Below are positions 1 to 9,064 of a DNA stretch of 64,000 nt, one piece after another. The stretch is from Owenweeksia sp963758205. Its GTDB lineage: Bacteria > Bacteroidota > Bacteroidia > Flavobacteriales > Schleiferiaceae. The position numbers were made by a program, and so were the translations under genes. How positions within the stretch are numbered: the stretch's first letter is position 1; each line of letters begins with the position of its first letter. The stretch spans positions 868,001-932,000 of the forward strand of contig CAVWUM010000006.1 in the NCBI GenBank assembly GCA_963758205.1, written 5' to 3'. Below the pieces are notes generated by a model, which saw nothing but the letters and a program-made list of their open reading frames with translations, had not been told where the DNA came from and did not search any database.

Positions 1-64
1 ACTAAAACAAAACCTGCGGCTGGCCTGTCCTCCGCTGGCGGAGGTGCCCGGAGGGCGGAGGTGG
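1..64. repeat. Partial copy (right end) of MITE-like repeat family
   Basis: This carries the CCTGTCCTCCGCTGGCGGAGG palindrome and the closing GGAGGTGGA seen at the right end of the complete copies at 1245, 13022, 23481 and 23758. The left part of the copy would lie before the window. Confidence 0.6.
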
Positions 65-105
65 AAAAGACAATATTCTAAGCATCTTTCGGGAGACACA
101 ACCAC

Positions 106-220
106 CCCTACCCCTCCTTTTTTAAGGAGGGGAAAAGGTCTGGGCTACCAGCAGGCTAAAAAATAAAAGCACAGGCCGGGAAGCATTTGCCTTTTGTCCT
201 CCTTTTGAAGGAGGACGGGG
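106..220. repeat. Two short palindromes, REP-like intergenic DNA
   Basis: A 9-bp perfect inverted repeat (CCCCTCCTT at 111-119 with AAGGAGGGG at 124-132) is followed by a second 9-bp one (GTCCTCCTT at 196-204 with AAGGAGGAC at 208-216). Neither has a clean T-run, so they look like dispersed palindromes and not terminators. No gene is seen in 65-390. Confidence 0.45.
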
Positions 221-266
221 CTTGCGAAGCTTGCCCAGGTGGTTGAGTACCGTGCGATAAAATCAA

Positions 267-338
267 ATCTGAACATGCAATCCCGCACCTCTTCCATGAA
301 AATCCGAACTCCCGACCTACCCACTGCCGGTAGCTTTG
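267..338 (+). promoter_or_regulatory. Operator-like site plus -7 box, 72-nt class (site a)
   Basis: A site resembling the consensus GTCCGAAATCATAATCCCGG (here starting ATCTGAACATG) begins at 267. It lies exactly 72 nt, counted end to end, from the last base of a TAGCTTTG -7 box at 331-338. The same 72-nt arrangement occurs before the genes at 1592 and 2730. The downstream gene starts at 391. Confidence 0.55.
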
Positions 339-390
339 CCAGTAAATAAAAACTCAGAATCGTCTTAACCAATCTTAAAATTCTAAAACC

Positions 391-1137
391 ATGAAAAAAA
401 TCAACAGCATTTCCCAAAGAAAATCAGCCCTCATAGCGGGCATCTCATTATTAGTAATGGCAGTAGTGGCCGGCCTTAGCTACGGCTACCTGCACGGAAA
501 CCTGGTAGTAGCCGATGACGCCCAGGCTACCCTCGACAACCTGAAAACCTCCACTGACCTGTTCTACGCTGAAATCTTTGGATGGAAAGTGATCTTCATC
601 CTGGACGGTCTGGTGGCCTGGTCACTGTATCACTTCTTTAAAAAATCCAATAAGGGCCTCGCCTTTTTAAGTTCTTTTTTGAGGGTAATCTACACCGCTT
701 TTCTAGGAATTGCCATTTACAATCTTCCACAAGTAATGACGGTCATCAACGACCAATTAGGACAATTTGGAATGAATAACGGAATGGACCAGGTAATGCA
801 TTATCTCAATTCCTTTGAAGACATTTGGTCTAAAAGCCTTATCATTTTTGGTTTTCACCTGACACTTCTGGGGTTTCTCGCTTTCAAAGCGGATTACGTT
901 CCAAAAATTTGGGGAGTGCTTCTTGTGATTGCCGGATTTAGTTATTCCTATCTCCACGGCATGTATGCCTTCTTCCCTCAAATTAAGGAGCACTTAATAG
1001 TGATCGAGTCGATACTCAGCGTTCCAATGATTGTTGGTGAAGTAGGTTTTGCGGTTTGGTTAGTCGCTAGGGGTGGAAAATTAAAAAGTCAGAACTCGGA
1101 AATACAGCAAAATAAAGAATTACAAGCTTCGATCTGA
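391..1137 (+). CDS. DUF4386-like integral membrane protein
   Basis: A 248-aa hydrophobic protein with about six predicted membrane segments: one near residues 13-35, then paired segments through the middle, and a last one near 205-228. The layout and the long periplasmic loop after segment 1 resemble the DUF4386 family, whose function is unknown; the family call is by resemblance. The ATG at 391 follows an AAAATTCTAAAACC leader of a kind also seen before the gene at 15190. It is preceded by operator-like site a and followed by a strong terminator at 1181, so it looks monocistronic. A second DUF4386 gene at 10974 carries the short-spacing version of the same operator, so both paralogues may belong to one regulon. 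Confidence 0.7.
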   Translation: MKKINSISQRKSALIAGISLLVMAVVAGLSYGYLHGNLVVADDAQATLDNLKTSTDLFYAEIFGWKVIFILDGLVAWSLYHFFKKSNKGLAFLSSFLRVIYTAFLGIAIYNLPQVMTVINDQLGQFGMNNGMDQVMHYLNSFEDIWSKSLIIFGFHLTLLGFLAFKADYVPKIWGVLLVIAGFSYSYLHGMYAFFPQIKEHLIVIESILSVPMIVGEVGFAVWLVARGGKLKSQNSEIQQNKELQASI

Positions 1138-1180
1138 TAAAACACCATTAACCCTGTAGCAGACTCGATTTTTGAAAAGC

Positions 1181-1217
1181 GCGGAGTTGGCCGAAGAGGC
1201 CGGCTTCGCATTTTTTT
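1181..1217 (+). terminator. Rho-independent terminator after the DUF4386 gene
   Basis: A 12-bp stem (1181-1192 with 1198-1209, three G-U pairs) has a 5-nt loop and is followed by ATTTTTTT. The core AAAAGCGCGGAG recurs in the terminator at 6042 and after the gene ending at 16329, so it is a dispersed terminator type. Confidence 0.85.
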
Positions 1218-1244
1218 ATTTGGGATGAGCTGTTCTTACTAGGC

Positions 1245-1416
1245 TCACCCCCGTCACGCTCAGGCGTGACACCCCCGCCAGCGGGGGACACGCCTGCCCC
1301 TTTTGAGTTGGGAGGTGCATTCCCGAACTTGAGCGTAAAGCCTATTCTATCAATAATGGGAAAAGCCAGCGGCTGCCTGTCCTCCGCTGGCGGGGGTGCC
1401 TGAAAGGCGGGGGTGG
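1245..1416. repeat. MITE-like inverted-repeat element, copy R1
   Basis: About 172 bp. The left arm (TCACCCCC ... CCCCCGCCAGCGGGGG ... CGCCTGCCC) is the imperfect inverse of the right arm (CTGCCTGTCCTCCGCTGG ... GGGGGTGGA). The middle holds a conserved segment (GTGCATTC...AGCGTAAAGCCT...TATCAAT) that recurs in the other copies. No coding capacity. Confidence 0.75.
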
Positions 1417-1492
1417 ATTCTCCAGGTCACAAAAACCGATTACCCATTCCCAAAGGGCGGGGTGGACTTCCTGAACATGTGAACCAAACCTC

Positions 1493-1564
1493 GTACAGAA
1501 ATATAATCTCGAACCTAACTCCTTGAATCCCGAACGTTTAGGATAGCCCTTCAGGCCACTTTTG
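1493..1564 (+). promoter_or_regulatory. Operator-like site plus -7 box, 72-nt class (site b)
   Basis: The site starts GTACAGAAATATAATC at 1493, and a CACTTTTG -7-like box ends at 1564, 72 nt in total. A second half-site, AATCCCGAAC, lies 21 nt after the first, AATCTCGAAC. Because the -7 box covers the possible TTG start at 1562, the ATG at 1592 is the real start. Confidence 0.6.
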
Positions 1565-1591
1565 TCTCATCAAATTCTAAAAAGAGTTACG

Positions 1592-2587
1592 ATGAGAACA
1601 GAAAGAAATACACCCACCACTTCAGCTTTATTAATTAATGCTTCTATCCGGAAGGTTCTTAGTGCCACACTGGTTCTGCTCATCATTTTGATGCTAAGCA
1701 GTTGCTCTGCCTACCGCAGTTCTATTGCCTGGCCTACTGAAAACGAAACCGCCACCAGCCACACTATTCCCATCTACAAACTCAACAAGCTGATCCTTAT
1801 AAAAGGAGAGGTGAATGGCGTAAGTGGGTACTTCATTTTCGATACAGGTGCACCTGACCTGATTTTAAATGAAAATCATTTTGAAAACTTCACTCAAGAC
1901 CCCACCCGTCAAGTAACCGGTGTAAACGGCCAGATTCACGATGCGCGGGTGTACTACGTGCACAACCTCAATCTCGGAGACCTGAATTGTAAAAGACAGG
2001 TGGCCGATGTCATTGACCTGAGTCATATCGAAGAAAAACGAAACGTGAAGATCCTTGGCCTACTTGGCGTGAACCTCTTTAAAGGGGAAGAGCTGGAGAT
2101 CGACCTGCAAAAACACCTCCTCCGCATTTACAAAACGGACAAGCAAGGCCTGAGACTGCAGGGCAAAAAAGTGGCTCTAAACACAGGTATCATTTCTATG
2201 CCTTTCAAGTACAGCGGTGCCCTTATCGAGCTGGAAGCCCACATCAACAACCGCGCTTATCGCATCGCATTTGATACCGGTTCCGAAACCCTTCTACTGG
2301 ATAAATCCATCATGGCGAGAGACCGCATCCAAACCAGCCTGATCCGAAGCCACGACTTGCTAAGCACTGATGGAAGCGGATCAGGCATCGAAATCAGGCA
2401 GTTGGACAAGATCAACATTGGACTGAATCTTAGAAAAGTAACCACGGTGGCTACCGACCTCAAACGCCTTCGTGCCTATGGCCTCAACGTAGATGGCCTC
2501 ATCGGCTACGACCTTATGGCTTCGGGAGTGGTGACCATCAACTTCAGCACCCGTACCATTCAGATAAAACCATACGACAAGGCCTGA
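1592..2587 (+). CDS. Retropepsin-like aspartyl protease family lipoprotein
   Basis: A 331-aa protein with an N-terminal hydrophobic segment ending in a lipobox-like LSSC near residues 36-39, so probably membrane-anchored outside the cytoplasm. It carries two aspartic-protease-type motifs: FDTGA near residue 87 and FDTGS near residue 228. This two-lobed retropepsin-like architecture is common in Bacteroidota secreted proteins. The catalytic Asp of each lobe is present, so activity is plausible; the substrate is unknown. The ATG at 1592 is preferred to the upstream TTG because the promoter overlaps the latter. The TonB receptor downstream has its own operator of the same class, so the two units are probably co-regulated but not one operon. 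Confidence 0.75.
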   Translation: MRTERNTPTTSALLINASIRKVLSATLVLLIILMLSSCSAYRSSIAWPTENETATSHTIPIYKLNKLILIKGEVNGVSGYFIFDTGAPDLILNENHFENFTQDPTRQVTGVNGQIHDARVYYVHNLNLGDLNCKRQVADVIDLSHIEEKRNVKILGLLGVNLFKGEELEIDLQKHLLRIYKTDKQGLRLQGKKVALNTGIISMPFKYSGALIELEAHINNRAYRIAFDTGSETLLLDKSIMARDRIQTSLIRSHDLLSTDGSGSGIEIRQLDKINIGLNLRKVTTVATDLKRLRAYGLNVDGLIGYDLMASGVVTINFSTRTIQIKPYDKA

Positions 2588-2597
2588 CCGGCAGTTT

Positions 2598-2669
2598 GTC
2601 CTCAATTATAATCCCGAACCTACCGGGTGAAAAGCAGGACTTCCGCCCCTCCCCCTGCCGATAGCTTTG
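2598..2669 (+). promoter_or_regulatory. Operator-like site plus -7 box, 72-nt class (site c)
   Basis: GTCCTCAATTATAATCCCG starts at 2598 and a TAGCTTTG box ends at 2669, again 72 nt. It lies between the retropepsin gene and the TonB receptor gene and drives the latter. Confidence 0.6.
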
Positions 2670-2729
2670 CCACGGCAAATGAGAGAAATGGAAAACTTCC
2701 ACCTCCTCTAACCTCCTAAAACCCAAACA

Positions 2730-5054
2730 ATGAAAAATGTAATTATTCTAATGTTCAGCCTTCTGATCTTTTCGGCCAAAGCCGAAGACAAGGCCAACCT
2801 CAGCGGCCACATCGCTGATGCCACTACTGCCGAAACCCTCATCGGGGCTACGGTGTACGCTCCCGCACTACAGATCGGGGCCACCACAGATTTCAATGGC
2901 TTTTATACGATGAACCTGCCGGCCGGTAAGCACAAGTTGCAGATCAGCTTTATCGGTTATGAAACCAAAACCATTGAGGTAAGAGTTTCCGGAAAGCAGA
3001 ACCTGGATTTGAAACTAACGCCATCTTCCACTCAACTTACCGAAGTAACCGTTACCGACCGTGTGGAGGCTGCCAATGTGGAAGACCTTAAGATGAGCAG
3101 CGAAGTGCTTTCGGTAAAGCAGCTTAAGGAAATCCCCGCCTTTATGGGTGAAGTGGATGTACTCAAAGCCATACAGGCTTTACCAGGTGTACAATCCGGG
3201 GGTGAAGGAACCACCGGATTTTTTGTTCGTGGCGGAGCGGCTGACCAAAACCTGGTGCTGCTGGACGGAGCCACCGTTTACAGCCCCAGCCACCTCATGG
3301 GTTTCTTTTCGGTTTTTAATGCCGATGTGCTCAAAAGTGCGGAAATCTACAAAGGTGGCATACCCGCAGACTACGGGGGTCGCTCGGCTTCCTTGCTGGA
3401 CATCACTATGCGCGATGGCGATGATCAGCAGTTCAGGGCCAATGGCGGCCTCGGATTGATCGCCAGCCGACTAAGTCTCGAAGGGCCTATTCAGAAAGGA
3501 AAGAGCTCCTTCATTATTGCCGGGCGCAGAACCTATGCGGATGTTTTTACCAAGCTGAGCTCCAAGGAAGATGTGAAAAACAGTACGCTGTATTTCTACG
3601 ATCTCAATGGCCGGCTGAACTTTAAACTGGGCGACAAAGACCGCATCACCCTTTCCGGCTATTACGGTAACGATGTGCTGAAAAACAAGGAGCAACTGAG
3701 CTGGAACTGGGGCAACCGCACCGCCACCCTTAATTGGAAGCATCGCTTTAATGATAAATTCTTTGCGAATGTTTCAGCCGTGTACAGCGATTTCAACTAC
3801 AGCCTTGGCTCCTACTCCGGTTCCAATAACCTGGATTGGGAAGCGCGCATCAACGACCAAACGCTGAAAGCGGACTTCTCCTACCTGCACTCCAAGCGCT
3901 ACAACTTTAAGTTTGGCGTGTCTTCCTCTCACCACACCATACACCCCGGTTTTATAGAGGTGACCGGTAGCGACATTAATACCAGCCTGAAACTGGAAAC
4001 ACAACGAGCGCTGGAGTCTGCTGCCTACGCCAGCGCTAAACTCTCGTTAAGCGACAGACTTACCGCTGAAGCCGGCTTGCGTTATTCCCTTTTCCAAAAC
4101 ATTGGCGGCACCAACTACCAATACGATGAAGGCATGCCCGAGGCCGTAAACTCTACGGCTTTCGCCAAAAATGAATTGCACGATGGGCAGCACGGGCTAG
4201 AGCCACGTCTGAACCTGCGCTACTTGCTGGGCGATGAAAACTCCATTAAAATGTCGTACAACCGCATGTACCAATACCTGCAACTGGCCAGCAACTCCAC
4301 CACCGGAACACCACTGGACATCTACTTTCCGGCTTCCAGCAACGTAAAGCCCCAATTGGCCGACCAGGTAGCGTTGGGCTATTTCCACAATCTCGCGGCA
4401 AACCGCTATGAGCTTTCCGCGGAAGTGTATTACAAACACATGCAAAACCAGATCGACTTTCGCGACAATGCCAACCTGATCCTGAACGAACAACTAGAGC
4501 GCGAAATTCTCTCCGGTACTGGTGAAGCCTACGGCCTGGAACTGATGCTGAAAAAGACCGAGGGCAAACTGACCGGTTGGGTGAGCTACACGCTTTCTAA
4601 AACCACCCGGACCATTGACGGCATAAACAACGGAGAGTCCTACCGCCCCCGCCAGGATCGCCCGCATGCTATAAACCTGGTGGCCAGTTACAAGCTAAAA
4701 CCACGTTTAACACTGGGAGCCGCCTGGACCTACGCCAGCGGATCGCCCATCAGTATACCAAGTTCATCCTACGAGCACGAAGGCGTGGTAGTGCCGGTGT
4801 ACGCGGAGCGCAACGGCTACCGCCTGCCTGATTCACACCGCATGGATCTTTCGCTTACGCTAGACAACAAGAAGAAACCCGGGCGCAAGTGGGAAAGCAG
4901 CTGGAACTTCTCACTCTACAATGCCTACGGCCGCCAAAACCCATTTACCATACAGGTACGCCAAAATGCCGACAATCCCAGGAATACCGAAGCCGTGCAA
5001 ATGTCACTTATCGGCACCATCGTACCTGCGGTTACCTATAACTTTAAATTCTAG
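2730..5054 (+). CDS. TonB-dependent receptor with carboxypeptidase-like regulatory domain
   Basis: A 774-aa outer-membrane receptor. After a signal peptide (residues 1-18) comes a carboxypeptidase-regulatory-like beta-sandwich (about 22-105, with the GATVYAP and ATTDFNGFY pattern), then a plug domain (about 120-230, with GFFVRGG and VLLDGATVY), then a long beta-barrel ending in the typical aromatic C-terminus YNFKF. Such receptors take up ligands too large for porins using TonB energy. There is no SusD partner; instead a DUF4249 lipoprotein follows at 5180, a pairing common in Bacteroidota. The substrate cannot be deduced. Its promoter carries site c, so it is likely regulated with the genes at 391 and 1592. 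Confidence 0.92.
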   Translation: MKNVIILMFSLLIFSAKAEDKANLSGHIADATTAETLIGATVYAPALQIGATTDFNGFYTMNLPAGKHKLQISFIGYETKTIEVRVSGKQNLDLKLTPSSTQLTEVTVTDRVEAANVEDLKMSSEVLSVKQLKEIPAFMGEVDVLKAIQALPGVQSGGEGTTGFFVRGGAADQNLVLLDGATVYSPSHLMGFFSVFNADVLKSAEIYKGGIPADYGGRSASLLDITMRDGDDQQFRANGGLGLIASRLSLEGPIQKGKSSFIIAGRRTYADVFTKLSSKEDVKNSTLYFYDLNGRLNFKLGDKDRITLSGYYGNDVLKNKEQLSWNWGNRTATLNWKHRFNDKFFANVSAVYSDFNYSLGSYSGSNNLDWEARINDQTLKADFSYLHSKRYNFKFGVSSSHHTIHPGFIEVTGSDINTSLKLETQRALESAAYASAKLSLSDRLTAEAGLRYSLFQNIGGTNYQYDEGMPEAVNSTAFAKNELHDGQHGLEPRLNLRYLLGDENSIKMSYNRMYQYLQLASNSTTGTPLDIYFPASSNVKPQLADQVALGYFHNLAANRYELSAEVYYKHMQNQIDFRDNANLILNEQLEREILSGTGEAYGLELMLKKTEGKLTGWVSYTLSKTTRTIDGINNGESYRPRQDRPHAINLVASYKLKPRLTLGAAWTYASGSPISIPSSSYEHEGVVVPVYAERNGYRLPDSHRMDLSLTLDNKKKPGRKWESSWNFSLYNAYGRQNPFTIQVRQNADNPRNTEAVQMSLIGTIVPAVTYNFKF

Positions 5055-5076
5055 AAAAAAACTCACCTCCTGCTTT

Positions 5077-5142
5077 GCCCCCTAAATCCCCCTAAGGGGG
5101 ACCAGCGCACCGCTGATGAAGCCCCCTTGGGGGGTTGGGGGC
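5077..5142. repeat. GC-rich palindrome between the TonB receptor and DUF4249 genes
   Basis: Arms at 5077-5100 and 5121-5142 (blocks of CCCCC/GGGGG around TAAAT and TTGG) enclose a smaller CAGCG-CAC-CGCTG hairpin. There is no T-run after it. It may stabilise or attenuate the intercistronic mRNA. Confidence 0.6.
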
Positions 5143-5179
5143 ACACCACACAAATGATAATTCCATAAATCCAATTACA

Positions 5180-6016
5180 ATGAACTCAATTATCAAATTC
5201 ATCCTGTTTATTCTTTTAGGAATCCTCAGTGCTTCCTGCCAAAAAGTAGTAGAACTAAAAGTAGATGAGCCCGAACCACAGGTGGCTGTGGAGGGCGTGA
5301 TCACCAACAACGCTGGCGAGAGCTACTTAAAGCTGCAGTGGAGCAAGACCTACTTCTCCAAAGAAGCTCCCGAAGCGGTGCGCGAGGCATTGGTCACCAT
5401 TACCGATGATGAGGGAAATGTTATAGTATTCACCGAAAGCTCCCCAGGTATGTACACCGGTCCGGCTTCCTTTGCGGGAATAATTGGCCGTACCTACCAA
5501 CTGGAAGTAGATTACGATGGCGGTACACTGCAAGCCACTTCCACCCTGCCTGATACCGTACCTGTTTTGGCTCTGGAACTGGTAAAAGCCACAGCCGCAG
5601 ACCCGCAGTGGGAAGAGGGTTACCACCTTCTGGGTACCATGCTGAACCAGCCTGCAATTAAGAATTATTACAAAACCGAAGCGCTGATAAACGGCAAAAG
5701 GCAATTGACCACCGCCAGTGACCTGGTAGTTTTTGATGACCAGGCTTTCGGGGAAGGCTTTACCGCTACAGGTGCTGTCGCTTTTTGGGATGAAGAAGAC
5801 GAGAACAAACCCCAGGTTGGCGACACCCTTTCCATTCGCCTTTTTTCGCTGGATAAAAGCAGCTACAACTTCTACCTCGCCCTGGCCGACACGCCCATGC
5901 AGGGTGGCATCTTCGGAAAAAATCCCGCTAATGCTCCTTCCAATATCGAGGGTGGATTAGGTCTGTTCCAGGCTTACTCTTATACCCTTTCGGGAGAAGT
6001 GATCGTAGAGGAATAA
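5180..6016 (+). CDS. DUF4249 lipoprotein, TonB-receptor partner
   Basis: A 278-aa protein with a hydrophobic N-terminus ending in a lipobox (LSASC near residue 17), so a surface or periplasmic lipoprotein. The beta-rich sequence with KVVELKVDEPEPQVAVEG after the signal and an ITDDEGN strand is typical of DUF4249 proteins, which are encoded next to TonB-dependent receptors and are assumed to help bind or deliver their ligand. The start is the ATG at 5180 and not an upstream in-frame codon, because it gives a proper signal peptide. It is probably co-transcribed with the receptor; a strong terminator follows at 6042. Confidence 0.8.
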   Translation: MNSIIKFILFILLGILSASCQKVVELKVDEPEPQVAVEGVITNNAGESYLKLQWSKTYFSKEAPEAVREALVTITDDEGNVIVFTESSPGMYTGPASFAGIIGRTYQLEVDYDGGTLQATSTLPDTVPVLALELVKATAADPQWEEGYHLLGTMLNQPAIKNYYKTEALINGKRQLTTASDLVVFDDQAFGEGFTATGAVAFWDEEDENKPQVGDTLSIRLFSLDKSSYNFYLALADTPMQGGIFGKNPANAPSNIEGGLGLFQAYSYTLSGEVIVEE

Positions 6017-6041
6017 CACTAAGACTTGGTTTTAGGAAAAG

Positions 6042-6078
6042 CGCGGAGCTGGCCGGAGGGGTTGGCTTCGCGTTTTTT
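6042..6078 (+). terminator. Rho-independent terminator after DUF4249 gene
   Basis: A 13-bp stem (6042-6054 with 6060-6072, including G-U pairs) is followed by TTTTTT at 6073-6078. It has the same GCGCGGAG core as the terminator at 1181. Confidence 0.88.
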
Positions 6079-6158
6079 GATTTTGAATAATCCATAATAA
6101 CCGTTCTCGATCTTTTCCATAGTTTAGCTCAAATGCTCAACATATTGATCAAACCGTT

Positions 6159-8931
6159 ATGCAGGCTAAACAAATAACATCAACTAAGGGATCCATTTGG
6201 AGAAAGTGGGACTTACACCTTCATACCCCTTTTACAAAACTTAGTGATCATTATAAAACAGAAAAAGACGAAGACATATGGAAATCTTTCTGTGATAGGC
6301 TAGAAAATTCGGATGTTGAGGTTTTTGGAATCACAGACTACTTTTCCATAGACACTTTCTTTACATTTAAAGAACACTTCACTCATCACTACCCAGAATC
6401 TGCCAAGGTATTCTTCCCAAATATTGAATTTCGGCTAGCTAACGCTGTAAATAGGAAAAATGAGGAAATCAACATACATGTTATTTTCTCTAATGATATT
6501 GATAGTAAGCAGCTAGACAAATTTTTAAACCTTCTTAAAACAAACACTACAACATCCAATGGGAATAGAGTATCCTGTAGTGAACTGAAGTCTCATCAGT
6601 TTGAATCAGCAACCATTAATCACATTGAACTAATCCATTGCTTAAAAGAAATATTCGGCAACCATAAACCCTATCTAATTTTAGCGGCTGCAAACAATGC
6701 AGGTATAAGACCAACCAACTCACCTAGAAAAGTAGCTATCACCGATGAAATAGATAAATTATGTGACGCGTTCTTCGGAGGAAGGCAAAATGTTGAATAT
6801 TTCCTTAAAGAGAATCGGTACGAAAATTCCAGCTTTTCACTTCCTAAGCCCGTGGTTTGTGGATGTGATGCTCATTCTTTTGCTGATCTCGATTCTTATC
6901 TAGGTCAAGTAAAACGGAGATCCAATAGGAATGATGGTAAATCCGAAATAATTAAAGATATCACTTGGATTAGGGCTGATAAGACCTTTGAAGGATTAAA
7001 ACAAATCCTCTACGAACCACAACATAGGGTTCAATTGTCCGACACCTTGCCAAGACAGCCCCTAAGACGGGTAGAGAGTATCTGTTTCAATTTCCCCTCA
7101 TCAACTAAAATAAGGCGAAAAGATTCCGATGAGAATCAAGAATTCTGTCTAAATCAACTCAATCAGCCTATTTACTTTAGTGATTACTTCACGTGTATAA
7201 TCGGAGGTAGAGGTACAGGTAAAAGCACCATAATTAACCTCTTGGCCGAGAAGCTTAATGAAAGAACACCTTTCTTCAAGCGTTCAGAGTTGCTTATAGA
7301 GAACAAAGAGTATAACATCGAAGACGATTCGAACAATTACATCGATGTCCAAGGCACTAACGAAGTGGAGTTTGTTAGCCAAGGTACCATAGAAAAGTTA
7401 GCTGAAGGAAACGAGTTAACAAAGCTTGTGTTTAATGACCGGATCAAAAGTATTGAAAGCACTTTTGTTGAATCTGAAAGAAAAGTTAAAGACCATATTT
7501 TATTATTAGATGACAACATACAAATACTCAAAGATCTTATCAACAATCAGGAAATACTAAGGCGGAAACAAAAGGAGCAGTCCACGCGCCAAAAAATAGT
7601 TGACTCCATAAACGACCCTAATTACAGGTTGATCAACGAAAATATTAAAAATCTGAAACAGGAACACGAAACGATTCAGCGCAACGGCCAATCCTATAAA
7701 TCCTTACTAACAGATCTCAGCCAAATTGTAGAAAACTATCAATTATATGAAGCTAACAACGATATTCAGCGAAGAATTCAGTCAATAGTGAATCATATTC
7801 TCGATACTGACGAGTTAGAATATAATACAGAAGGAAGGAACCTTAAACATTAATTATCGCTCTTTCAGCAATATTGATAAGAGACTATCTGAAATTGAGA
7901 AAGGGCTTAGTGAAGCAACTTCTAACTTACGAATGTTCTTTGAGGAGAAGGGAACAAATGAAGAGACAATCAAAGATTCACAGAAAGCATCTGAGAGCCT
8001 CTCTAAAATAAAAACCGACATAGAAACTATTAAGCAGGATAGCGAAAAACTTTCCAAACGATACAAAGAGAATGATAATATCACAGAGGAGCTGTCATCT
8101 ATCTATGATAAGAACTATGCACTTATACAAGAAAATTTAGACCGAATAAATAAAAAATTAAAGGTCAACGATGAGAATGTTCTCGAAATCAAGTTCACCT
8201 TTGAATTTGATGAAGATATTTTTAAGAATACACTATTTGAAGAGTTTTACTCCATATTCAACGCCTATCACATTTCTGGGACTTCAGAATCTAGAGTTAA
8301 AGAAGTTCTATTCTTAGTCGATCCGGATTTGAACTTAATTAATACAAAGTATGAAAGCTTCAAAGCCAGCCTCGATAGTAAGCTTACTGATCAAAATTAT
8401 CGTACTTCGAATAATTACGTGCAGATCATCACAAACATCTTTTCTAACAGCGGAAACTATTTAATATACAAGAACTTAATCAAGAAGCATAAATACGACT
8501 TACTCAGGTATGTCAAGATTAAAGGCTTCTATGGGCAAAAAGAGTTAGAATCTTGTTCTTTTGGTCAAAGGTGTACGGCTGTAATTGTCACCCTGCTTAT
8601 GACTGGTGTTAAACCTCTTATTATTGATGAACCTGAAGCTCACCTTGATAATAAGCTAGTTGCAGATTACCTAATTGATCTATTAAAAGAGAAGCAATTG
8701 GATCGTCAGATCATCTTCGCTAGCCATAATTCAAATTTTGTTATTAATGGAGATGCTTCTCTTATTCATATTCTAGAAACACCCTTCAATAAAACTTGTA
8801 CGATTAACACTCCCACCACTATCGAGAACCTTCAAAATAGAGATAAATTACTTAAACTTGAAGGTAGTAAAAAGGCATTTATAACTCGCGAAAACAAATA
8901 TGGTTTACATACATTGAACCGTGAGGAATAA
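6159..8931 (+). pseudogene. PHP-domain/SMC-like ATPase (TrlF-like), frameshifted
   Basis: The locus reads as one ~920-aa protein split by a one-base shift near 7830-7851. The first reading frame (6159-7853) has a PHP phosphoesterase motif, WDLHLHTPF, at residues 17-25 and a Walker A, GGRGTGKST, near residue 350, then coiled coil. The second (in frame before 7933, ending 8931) continues the coiled coil and ends with an SFGQR signature, a Walker B (IIDEPEAHLD) and an ASHN switch motif. This PHP plus SMC/ABC-type ATPase layout matches TrlF-family proteins, often found near defence genes; a nucleic-acid-targeting role is an inference. Base composition is more A+T-rich than the flanking genes, which suggests transfer. 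As read, the two halves of the ATPase site are on separate polypeptides, so it is probably inactive unless the shift is a sequence error. Confidence 0.75.
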
Positions 8932-9010
8932 AACTTGAAATGTCTTATCTATAACCAAATGAAAGATGTTTATCTTAAACCTATGGTGAAAGCTGAAAGA
9001 ATGATAACAC

Positions 9011-9064
9011 GACTTTCCCCTATCTTTACTCCTTCAAAACAAAACCAACCAAGTATTCCCGCTA
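9011..9064 (+). promoter_or_regulatory. Promoter shared by the two paralogous regulators (copy 1)
   Basis: The ~50 bp before the gene at 9065 are nearly identical to those before the gene at 13273 (TTTCCCCTATCTTTACTCC, then an ACAAAACC-type leader). The -7-like TATCTTTA at 9021-9028 sits 44 nt before the ATG in both. Confidence 0.6.

Noticed and set aside
145..417. Minus-strand open frame of 90 aa at the window start
   Set aside because: It crosses the palindromes and operator-like site a and overlaps the DUF4386 gene start; no family features.
1562..1591. TTG start upstream of the retropepsin gene
   Set aside because: It overlaps the -7 box of site b; the ATG at 1592 gives a proper signal peptide.
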